This document shows positions 15,201 through 24,887 of a DNA stretch of 55,058 nt, in pieces. Every line of letters starts with the position of its first letter. Position 1 is the first letter of the stretch. The stretch is from NCBI GenBank assembly GCA_028456385.1, contig JALNQF010000278.1, forward strand, positions 1 to 55,058. Reading direction: 5' to 3'. This DNA is from Ophiosphaerella korrae (taxonomy: Eukaryota > Ascomycota > Dothideomycetes > Pleosporales > Phaeosphaeriaceae). The position numbers and the translations under genes were made by a program. Below the pieces are notes generated by a model. It was given only the letters and a program-made list of their open reading frames with translations, was not told the origin of the DNA and did no database searches.

Positions 15201-17500
15201 TCTCTTAGTACTATATTAATTCTTTTTTAGAAGGCTACTAGTACGTTTATTAATCTAAAAAGTATAACTAAGTATTTATATAGTTTATATTACGTTTTAA
15301 AAACTATTTTCTATTTATTTCTTTTTTTAATTCTAATTTAGTAGTTAGCGTTTTAGATATCTAGTTTTATAAAGATCTTTACTTTCTATAGCTTATTTTA
15401 TATTTTATTTATTTATAGTAAGATATATTAGTTTTTACTTATAATTATATTAGTTTTTCTAAAATCTATATAAAGTCTTTTATTATTTATTCTTTTTTTA
15501 TCTATAAATATAAGTTTATATACTACTAAATATTTAGATTCTTATATCTATTTTTTTTTTATTATATTTTTAATAAATACTTATTTAATTTTAAATTCTT
15601 CTTTAGTTTTTTTATAGACTAAGCTTTATCTTATATTTTTATCTTCTACTTATTTTATTACTAAGTCCTATAGCTAATATTTTAGAAGATAGTCTTTAGG
15701 TTCTAAAAGCTATTTTTTTTATTCTTTATATTTTTTAGGAAATTTTCTTTTATAAGTACTTATATTAGCTTTTTATATACTTATTTTATAGTAGTTAATT
15801 TTTTTTATTCTTTAATTAATATATAGGTTAGTTATTTATAACTATAGTATTCTTAGAATTATATCTTATTTATTATTAATTATTATTATATCTATAACTA
15901 TATTTTTAATAATTATTTTTTTTAGTTCTAGTATAAAAAAACTATTTTAAACCTAATAAGTTCTTAGAATAGTTTTTTTTTAATTATACTTAGTTATTAA
16001 GAGTATTTCTTTATTATATAATATATTCTTTATATTTCTATAAATTTTTTTAATATAAAGTTCTTTATAGCTCTACTATTAATTATTAGTTATACTTTTC
16101 TTTTTTAGTATATACTTTTTTTTATAATATATAAGCTTTTTATACCTTTTAGCTATTTTTACTTAGGTATTTTTATAGATTATTTATCTTTTTAATACTA
16201 TAGCTTTACTTTAAGTTTATATTCTTTATATTTTAGATATTTATTATATATATATTTATACTATAGTCTTCTTTAGACTTATTTCTTAGATAGTTTAGGT
16301 CTAGGCTTTACTATTAAGTATCTATCTTTTAGTATTATTTCTTAACTTTAGATATTTTCTACTAGAATTACTTTTATATAATTATAGCCTTTTCTTTATA
16401 TAAGCTATATATAGTTATTTACTTTAAAGTTTTTATATATAGTATAGTTTTTATCTAAATATAATAACTATAATACTTTAAAGTATACTAAGTATTTTAG
16501 ATCTATTACTATATTATCTCCTTTTTAGTATTTATCTTATTTAGGTATTTTTTATATTAGAATATAGTATACTACTAGTAATCTTAGTATATAAGCTTTA
16601 TTAATCTATTATTTTTTTTTATAAAAAACTACTATTCTTTTTATATAAGTATTCTTTTTACTATAACTATATATTACTTTATCTATTCTTAAAATAGTAT
16701 AAACTTTATTTCTTTAGGATTACGTTCTTTCTAGTCTTTATACGCTTCTTCTATACTTATAACTAGTAAGTATTTCTAAATAAACTTCTATTCTTTATTT
16801 TATTCCTCTATATTTATTATTATATAGCTATTATAGCTATATATATCTAGCTAAGTATACTTTATACTTTTTATACTAACTTTTTTCTTATTTTTTTATA
16901 GTTTTTTAAAAGAAGCTATAGTAGTTTCTTTATTTAGTACTAGTTCTTTATTCTAAATTAATAGAATCTAAAGCTTTTTTCTTTTTAAGTCTTTTATTAG
17001 TAAGTCTATTATATATACTATTTCTTTTAGCTATACTTTTTTTTTTTTTTTTATTACTACTACTTTATTTTTTTATAAAAACTATTTTACTTTCTACTTA
17101 CTAAAAAAATATATATAGTAGTTATCTTTATAATAAAAGGTTTAGTAAAGTATTATATTTTATATTTCTTTACTTTTAGCTACTTTCTTTTAAAGTATAG
17201 CTTATACTTTTAGTACTTTTTTTTTACTTTTAGTTATTTTTAACTAAGCTTCTTTATTTTTTTTATAGTTTTTACTTCTATAGTCTTTTATAAAGTATTT
17301 TAGTTTTCTATATTTATAATATACTATATCTTTTTTCTTTTATAATTAGTAGTTTTTTATATAGTAGCTTTTCTTTTTATAGTTAAAGTATATAAAGTCT
17401 TTATTTTTTTTTTCTATTCTTATTAGTATTAAAGATTATAGAGTCTCTAATATCTTAGTTTTTAAGTTAGCTTCTATATATATTTTTCTTCTATTCTTAA
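12219..17500 (-). mobile_element. Relic A': inverted, longer copy of chromovirus A
   Basis: Reverse-complement alignment with relic A by eye is strong from 15,840 down to 12,219: the chromodomain end at about 13,090-12,880, reverse transcriptase at about 15,490-14,900 and the protease-RT linker (YKRKFPKKYKE, with EPKDYLLKY just after) at about 15,760-15,650. Upstream (15,850-16,000) a pepsin-like protease region ending DIILRIL is readable, and 16,000-17,500 presumably held gag. Full of stops. Together with A it forms a large inverted repeat with roughly 6.5-7 kb between the arms. Confidence 0.8.
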
Positions 17501-18386
17501 AGATTATTATTAATTTATATTACTTATTATTTTAGAACTTTTAGTATCTTAGGTTTCTCTATATAAATTATTTTATATTAGATTTTTATATTTAAACTTT
17601 ACTTAAATTATAATATTAAAGCTAATTTATTTTATTTTATATTTTATAATAGTTATTTAAACTATAATATATATTTAAAAATACTTTTACTTTATATAAG
17701 CTTTTTAAGTCTTTTTTTAGCTTATTAGGTAATATCTATATCTTTAAATACTATTCTTATTTATTTAGTAAAGTATTTATAACTTCTAAAAATAGCTTTA
17801 GTTTTATTTTTTTATATTATTAGAGTATATATTATATAATCTATCTAGTAAGGTTTAAACTATTTTATTATATTTTTTTTAAAGTATATTCTAATATATA
17901 TTACTTTTTTTTCTTTTATATTAAAGTATAGTACTTATATATCTATCTAGAGTTATACTAATACTATAAAGAGCTTTAGTTTTTTCTTTATTCTATTAAA
18001 TTTCTTAAGTATAAGTATTTTAAGTAGTTTCTTTATTATACTTATTTCTAGTTATTAAGTATTTAGTTCTATTTAGTTCTAACCTTTAATAATAGCTTTA
18101 ATTTATACTTTATTCTACTTTAAGTAGTTTTATAGTTTTTTATTTTATATTTCTAAAGTCTTAATTATTATTTTTATATCTTTTTTTTCTAAGATTAGAT
18201 TATTTATATATTCTCTAATTACTTTCTATACTATATTATCTAATTTATAACTACTTATAAGTACTTTAGCTACTTATTTAGTTAAACTTTCTATTATTAT
18301 ATTAGCTAAACTATATACTACTTATACTTTACTTCTTATAATAACTAAATTAGTAAAGTATAATAAAGTTACTAGAGTTAACTTCT

Positions 18387-18577
18387 ATTATAAGCTATAA
18401 AGTATATATAGTTAGAAAGTAATTAATAAATCTATTATTAATAGAAAGCTTTACTTAAACTAGCTAATATACTTATATAAAGCTAAAGTAGTAGTATATA
18501 CTTATACTATAGAGAGCTCTAATAAACTTACTTATACTAAGCTAAGTACTAAGCTATACTTATATATATATACTTAT
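18387..18577 (+). repeat. 191-bp direct repeat, copy 1
   Basis: Starts ATTATAAGCTATAAAGTATA and is nearly identical to 20,509-20,699; differences are almost only T here for C there, or A here for G there (for example CTATACTTATATATA against CTACGCTTGTATATA). Copy 1 is the more heavily mutated. Confidence 0.88.
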
Positions 18578-19899
18578 AATATACTCTCTAGCTTAATAAA
18601 CTTATAAAGAGAGCTAATAGTACTTTAAGCTCTATCTCTAATTAATAAAAAAGAAATATAAAAAGCTATTACTATACTTCTTAGTATATTAAGAGCTAGT
18701 AAAGCTTACTATAAATATAAGTATATAAAGTAAAAGATAAGCTAAGCTTTTTAAAGCTTAAATAGAATTATAGCTCTTAGTATATACTTAAGTAATTAAT
18801 CTAGAGATATATAGCTTAAATCTTTAAATAGAGTATAAGAATATTATAGTACTTTTAACTTACTAAGCTACTAAACTTAAGATAAGTAGCTAAATAGAGT
18901 TATACTCTTCTAAAACTTTTTTACTAAGTATATAGCTATTTTATACTATTAATATACTAGAGTACTATAGATTTTTACTTTTTAAGATTAAACTTTTTTT
19001 AGTAAGCTTAGTATATAAAGCTTAATATTACTTAGTTTAAAAGTACTTTTTAATTTTCTTTATACTTTATAAATTACTATACCTTTATAGAGCTTTTTAT
19101 AAGTATCTATACTCTACTAGTTTTTACTTATACTTAAATTAATTCTAGTATAAGTATAAGTACTACTAAATAGCTCTTAGTATAGTATATATACTTATAC
19201 TATACTAGCTCTTCTTTATATATATAAGCTAAGAGAACTAGTAAAAGTATTTAATAAGTATATATTAAAAGACTACTCTAAGTTATACTAAAGTATCTAT
19301 CTTTTTTTAAACTTATTTTAGCTTATACTTTACTACTACGCGTAAGAAGTTCTTAATTAAAAGTATACCTTTTACTTTTTTAAGCTCTAAGAGCTCTACG
19401 TTTATATATATATAAGTCTAGTTAAGTATTTATATCTCTAGTAACTAAGCTTTACTAGATTAAGGCCTATATATAGCCTTATAGTAAGTATTTCTTACTT
19501 ACTCTTTTTAGTTATTTATATTTAAGTAGAAGTCTAATTTAAGCTTTTTAAGTAGTACTTAAAGTAATAAATTAGTAACTTATAAAACTATAAGCTTAAG
19601 CCTTTATAAGTTAACTATTATATATACTTAGTTCTAAACTACTTATATCTTTACTACTAGCTTTTAGTATATAGAGAGTCTTATTATATAAACTTTAAAA
19701 GTATCTTTATTTTTATCTTTATTATTAAGAGTAGCTAGCTTATTAATAATATATAGAAAAGTATCTAGATCTATTTTTTTTTATATACTTTTAGCTTTTA
19801 TATAGTATTTTAGCTAAGTATACTATAGTATAAATAATTTACTATTAAAGAGGTATATACTCTTAAGTAAAGTAGCTATTAAGTTTATAGTATTTAAGT

Positions 19900-20420
19900 A
19901 CGTAATATAAGCTACTAATAAGCTAGTAATAAAGTACTACTAATATAGGCTAATAATATAAGCTAATAATAAGTTAATAATAAGTTAATAATATATACTA
20001 CTAATACTACTAATAAGCTATTATTAGAGTACTACCTCTACTTAATTTATACTACTAATATAAGCTACTAGTATAAGCTACTAGTATAAGCTAATAATAG
20101 AAAGCTACTTTTATAATATATACTACTAATAAGCTAATAAGTTATTATTAGAGAGTAGCTACTATAATATATACTTATAATATATACTTATAATAAGCTA
20201 ATAATTAAGCTATTAATAGATAGCTACTTCTATAATATATACTTATAATAAGCTAATAATTAGAGAGCTACTTATAAGCTTTTAATAAAAGGCTACTATA
20301 CTAATAATTAATAGCTACTTCTATAATATATACTATTAATAATAAAAAGTATTTCTAAGCTATAAGCTATTAATAAGCTAATATTAAGCTATTTATAGAT
20401 AGCTACCTCTATACGTATAA
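19900..20420 (+). repeat. Irregular short tandem-like repeats
   Basis: Words such as AATATAAGCTACTAATA, AAGCTAATAA and TATAATATATACTTATAA recur many times with variable spacing. Too degenerate to give a period by eye. Confidence 0.6.
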
Positions 20421-20508
20421 TAAGGAATAGGGAATAGATTACTACTATAGCTAGTTTCTTTACTTAATATAATATATAAAGAAAATTATATAAACTAAGC
20501 TTATAACT

Positions 20509-20699
20509 ATTATAAGCTATAAAGTATATATAGTTAGAGAGTAATTAATAGATCTATTATTAATAGAAAGCTTTACTTAAACTAGCTAATATACTTATAT
20601 AGAGCTAAAGTAGTAGTATATACTTATACTATAGAGAGCTCTAATAGGCTTACTTATACTAAGCTAAGTACTAAGCTACGCTTGTATATACGTACTTAC
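20509..20699 (+). repeat. 191-bp direct repeat, copy 2
   Basis: Less mutated partner of 18,387-18,577, abutting the LTR at 20,700. The pair could be short LTRs of a small element about 2.3 kb long, or a duplication caused by another insertion; target-site duplications were not found. Confidence 0.88.
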
Positions 20700-21308
20700 G
20701 ACAACTTCCTATTAACTATTATAGGTATTAGTAGATTAAGAAGTAATATTAAAAGTTTATATTATAATTAGTAATAACTATAAATAATAGTTAATTTATA
20801 TATACAATGTTAAGTATTAGCGTTCTAGGTTAGAGATTAGATTACTAATACTATCCTAATAATGCGTATCCTATTAACTATATACTTATGTTGATCTGTT
20901 TGTACGACACTACAGATTACTACTAACCTGTTCGCACGTGATTACAGATTACCTTGATCTATTTGTGCGTTATCATAGATCACTCTGATCTGTTTGCACG
21001 TGATTACAGATCACTGCTACGTGTCCCAGTTGTGAGTGGTCTCCCAATCAAGGTCGTTACCCCGCTCGTCCCATGCTTCGTCAGCACCCGAGTCGGGACT
21101 GATTGGGTCCATCTCGATTTCTCTTGTTACGCCTGTAACATTACAGATCACCTTGATCTGTTGCACGTGATTATAGATCGCTGCTACGTGTCCCAATTAT
21201 GAGTGGTTTCCTAATCGAGGTCATTACCCCGCTCGTCCCATGCTTCGTCAGCATCTGAGTCGGGATTGATTGGTTCTATCTCGATTTCTCTTGTTACGCC
21301 TGTAACAT
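20700..21308 (-). repeat. Gypsy LTR of the A family, lightly mutated (solo or truncated)
   Basis: On the minus strand it starts TGTTACAGGCGTAACAAGAG at 21,308. It holds a 168-bp tandem duplication (about 20,986-21,153 and 21,155-21,308) plus several 29-bp GATCTGTTTGCACGTGATTA units (from 20,887). Copies at 5,311-5,775 and 11,760-12,218 are its RIP-converted forms. The part nearest the AT block (20,700-20,880) is itself strongly converted while 20,990-21,308 is nearly normal. It interrupts a pogo transposase at 21,309. No internal gypsy sequence adjoins, so it is a solo or truncated LTR. Confidence 0.82.
20986..21308 (+). repeat. 168-bp tandem duplication within the LTR
   Basis: Two copies share GCTACGTGTCCCARTTRTGA and the stretch from CCCCGCTCGTCCCATGCTTC to GCCTGTAACA. 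They differ mainly by C/T and G/A transitions, as in AGTCGGGACTGATTGG against AGTCGGGATTGATTGG. Confidence 0.93.
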
Positions 21309-21885
21309 ATATTCTATATATCTTTAGCCCTTATACCTAGCCTTATACAAGTGCTCTCAAAGAACTTAAGAAACGCGCGTATTTATCCTTGTGTTGCTCC
21401 CTTAGCCTGTACAGCCTTTATCTTTCTACTTACAATTAATACAACGCGTAGGTTACGCTTAATAAAGGACAGCTAATGCTTGCCTATAGGATTGTTGTCT
21501 CTATTTATCCTTAGGATTCGATTTGCCATTTCTCGAGCGCGAGCGTGTGAGGGAGGAAAAGCGCGTGCGTCCTCTTCGAGGATCTATTGTACAAGAAACT
21601 CTTCTTAGTCTAGAGTTAATCGCTGCTGGTATACGTGGCTGGTTTGGCTGTTCTGTGTACCGCGTATACGCGCAGAGAGCGTGGCTCGAGGGATCTTGTA
21701 CGCCTTTGCAGCAGCTCTTTGACTTGAAAAAACACCAGTATTGAGATCGCTGATGGCTGCTTGTATAGACTCTTCACGGTTGTCCATTTTGGTAGGGTGG
21801 TTGTTGAGATAACACGATTTTCAAATGGGTGGCCGGTTTCTGAGGGGTGGCTCGAAACCCCGGGTGGCTCGGAACCCTGTCAGCT
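21309..21885 (-). pseudogene. Fot1/pogo-type transposase relic, 5' fragment
   Basis: From ATG at 21,787 the minus strand encodes MDNREESIQAAISDLNTG... with the motif AAAKAYKIPRATLSARIRG, a psq-type helix-turn-helix as in fungal Fot1/pogo transposases. The frame continues beyond the first stop (after LTLD) as EEFLVQ, ILEEDARAFPPSHARARE and RILRINRDNNPIGKH, interrupted by TAA/TAG codons that correspond to former CAA/CAG/TGG. It ends abruptly at 21,309 at the LTR; the DDE catalytic half is missing here. Upstream of the ATG, direct repeats GGGTGGCTCGAAACCCC and GGGTGGCTCGGAACCC (plus strand, 21,843-21,878) look like subterminal repeats of the element end. Confidence 0.88.
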
Positions 21886-23294
21886 AGCTTATGTTGAGAA
21901 GTGTAGAACGAAAAGAGTTCATAGTCCGTGAGTATGCGGGCGATACACAGCGGGCACGGATGTGTTTGTTTCTAGGCTGGTGACCTGGATGCCCTTTGCC
22001 TGTTGTTTGCCCTGTCAATAGCTAGGAGTACTATCCTGATATGTTGGATGTTGATGCGTCTGGTTCCTTCAAAGTTCTGCCGTGCGATGCAGCGACGCAT
22101 CCTTGACTATGCAAATTGAGGCGTTTTCGTGACCAGCCATATTGCGATAGGCCAGCAAGGCAAAGCTACAACACACCCCGCTCTTAATGCCACCTCATTT
22201 CTCAGATTGACAATTTGAGGTCGCGGCCTCGCGGCCTCTTCGTTGTTCTCACCATCGCAGCCAAGTCCGTTCGATGATATCTCCCTAATCAAGGACACTA
22301 CAAACTAGCCAACAAGAAGCCATGTACTGTTTCTGTTTCTAGGGTGAAACAAAGCCTCCACGGTAGCTAAGCTTGCTAAGTAGCATGAACTTTATGAACC
22401 ATTTGATAATCGTGCCAAATCTCAAGTTGGGTAAGTAGGCAAGTCGTTTTGCTTTCATGTCTAGCCGCTGTATGCTATGATGACATGTCTGGTAGGGTAT
22501 GTCTTTTACCGGCCAAAGCACAAGATTGACCTGACTTTCTCGTCAATCCTTGTTCTCCTCGAGTGATCAAAAACATAAAATACACCCCTCTATGCTTAGA
22601 TGGGATATTCTCCACAAATTCTCCATTATCCTTACATCATCGGGCCTCTTTTGCGAAACACTGTGAAGCCAGCGGCGAACGACAACTCTCTGTTCTGTAA
22701 AGGTTGATATGAATGCCCTATAGGACCGCCTCGGTTCGCAAAACAACTTTAGTACACCGGAATGGTAACGGACATTGATCGATCAAGTCCTGAACAGTGA
22801 GCTTGCTGTGCAAATTACTTCGTTGGGGGCGGCGTGCTGCCATTCCGACTATTGAGCGTTGCCTTATATCTGTCGCTCTGCCACAACTGTCTGTATTCGT
22901 GAAAGGGACGGGCCACTCCCGATGCTGACTGTGTACAAGTGGAGTGTTTAGGAGACACCGTCTCGTGGTTAGCGCTTCGAGCCAAGCACCCACTGCATCA
23001 GCCAGGCTGGCCAAACCTACCCATATTCACGACCCATCTCTTTTTTATCTGACAAGGAACTCCGCATAATATCTCGTCCTCACCTTCCGCTCCCCCTAAT
23101 CTCCGAGGAGGCACTCTATGGTGGTTCCCAGCGGTTACTCGTCGGGTAGGAGTCGCTTTATATTGACCATACGCTCATAATCAAGACGCCTGTAGACACC
23201 ATTAACCCTTAAACCCTGCAAGCTGACACCGCTACCCAGGCAAAAGGTGTGCCTCGAGCACTCAGGGTAGAAGTCGAATTAAGTAGTGGCGAAT
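21886..23294. other. Intergenic, no supported gene
   Basis: Base composition is normal. Only short open frames occur, on both strands, none with a recognisable motif, splice pattern or codon continuity. It includes the upstream region of the first zinc-finger gene. Confidence 0.6.
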
Positions 23295-24887
23295 ATGGCG
23301 GAAAACCGCATCTTAGATTTGCATCCGACAGAGGGACTTTTCAGAGACGGTTCCTCTTCTTTGGGCAACAATACTAGACCCACGCAGTATAATATCAGTT
23401 CTTTCGGAAATTCCTTCATTAGCTTAACTTTTCCAGGCGAAAAGCAATGTCAAACTCAACTAGTCAAGTCCGCTTCTTGCGACTCGTCTAACAGAGCCTT
23501 GTTGATAGAATATCATCAGCAAAATCAGGCCTATAATCCCGCACCTGATAGTGAGCCCACAGATAATTTAAAAAAAAATGATAAGACGTTGACTTGATTA
23601 CGGAGATCCATCAGGAACTTTGCGATCCAGCTAGCGAACCTACGGTGCCGAAATATGTGCAACTCTCGACCAGCGTTCCATCACACCATACGCTACAGAC
23701 ACACCATGTTGGTGGATCTCTGGCTGTAGCATATTCGAAAGCACACAAGCATCAGTTTGCCATAGATGGTGCACCAGAGCTCCCATATAATGCCAGACAG
23801 TGTTGGGAGAACGCAACGGGCTGGAAACGGTCAAGTCTTACCGTCGACAGAAATTCTTACAAGGCAACGCGTAGTCCAACATACAGTGACGAATTGTGTC
23901 AGGCTGTATATACACGAGCTCATTTGAGCGATGCTGTGCCGATGCAGCTAATACCAGCGATGCATCTCTTGAGGTGTGATACCGTCCAAGAGAACGGCGC
24001 TCCTTGGTCGAACATGAACATGCGAGACAAAGTAGGCGATCGGTATCCAGCGATTGCATGTGGCCAATCACAAGTCCAAAATGAGGCTTCAAAAGCGTCC
24101 CATTCGGCAGGCGACAGCAGCAGTACAGTTTCATACCTCAATGGCGACAGCATGGACACATCAATCTCAGCATTCAGTGAAAATATAGACGGCTCGAATG
24201 ACTTGACTGGAAGTGTGGTGACGATTTGCCAAGAGTATACAACAGGCAGTGATCTCCCGTCTCCCATCTTTGTGCAAGGTGACGCTCAAGGCAAGGAAAA
24301 TCAGCACCGTCAGAAGTATGTTTCGATATCTCGCAACGGACTTGACCCAGGCTTTATTATCAATAACATGTCGGAGCTGTTAGTTCCCATCGAAATTTTT
24401 GGCTTAGGTTCTCGACTAACTTTTACGTAGTTTCCCAGAGGAGCTATCGACGACTTCGCCCGTCGTCATATCTTCAGACTCGATCTCGTTGTTCAGAGTG
24501 CCTTCAACTTCACAATCGCTAGACGCGGACAGTGTACTTCTCTGCCCCAGGGTCGGATGTAATTCAGAGTTCCACGGCCACTATCGCAAAGCGAATTTAA
24601 ATCGACACCGCAGACTTTCCCACAGCACAGGAGGGCCTAAAGAATATCCTTGTGAAGATAATTCTTGTCCTCGCGTTTTCAAAAGGCAAGATTCAAGACT
24701 GAAGCACCATAGACGACGTCACCTTCATCTTAAGGCACAACCAGCGGTACCCCGAGGCCGACAACAACCCGAGAATATCAGTAGGATACAGCATCACTCG
24801 ATGTCACATGAGCAACAAGAGCCACAAGATCAGCTTCTTCGAAGTGTGTCAGGTTGGGCCGAAACACTGCCCACGCGAATACCGTGA
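23295..24887 (+). CDS. C2H2 zinc-finger regulator, paralog 1
   Basis: Model join(23295..23550, 23631..24378, 24431..24887), 486 aa. The second intron is well supported: donor GTTAGT, branch GACTAAC, acceptor ACGTAG, 52 bp, and it restores frame. The first intron (80 bp, GTGAGC...TCCAG) is chosen because it joins the frames and is less sure. The C-terminus has two C2H2 fingers: C373-x4-C378-x15-H394-x4-H399 and C409-x4-C414-x12-H427-x4-H432, the second with FKRQDSRLKHHRRRH. The long N-terminal part is Ser/Thr/Asn-rich, low in basic residues, without recognisable domains. Likely a nuclear DNA-binding regulator by its fingers; targets unknown. Paralogous to the genes at 27,929 and 37,075. A few dozen residues follow the fingers. 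Confidence 0.8.
24379..24430 (+). other. Intron, zinc-finger paralog 1
   Basis: 52 bp, GTTAGT donor, CTAAC branch 11-15 nt before the TAG acceptor; splicing joins two frames that otherwise end at a stop at 24,428-24,430. Confidence 0.82.

Larger units (their letters stand above)
1..20700. other. RIP-saturated AT-rich block (gene-free)
   Basis: The whole stretch consists almost only of A/T plus C and G in the contexts CT, CG, AG and GC; CA and TG dinucleotides are nearly missing. No long open reading frame exists on either strand because CAA/CAG/TGG-type codons have become stops. This is the signature of repeat-induced point mutation (CpA to TpA) known from Pezizomycotina. Dead Ty3/gypsy elements can still be read through the stops and are listed separately. 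It is probably heterochromatic; that is inference. The edge against normal sequence is sharp, around 20,690-20,900. Confidence 0.93.
17501..20700. other. AT-rich relic sequence with direct repeats
   Basis: RIP-type composition; no pol or transposase could be read. It contains a 191-bp direct repeat pair (18,387-18,577 and 20,509-20,699) and an irregular array of AGCTAATAA/TACTAATATA-like words at about 19,900-20,420. A short piece of the LTR end (TTACTAGAGTTAACTT) stands directly before the first 191-bp copy. Confidence 0.65.

Noticed and set aside
20954..21202. 82-codon open frame inside the LTR
   Set aside because: Lies in tandem-repeated LTR sequence (29-bp and 168-bp units); no motif, no start context; clearly repeat-derived.
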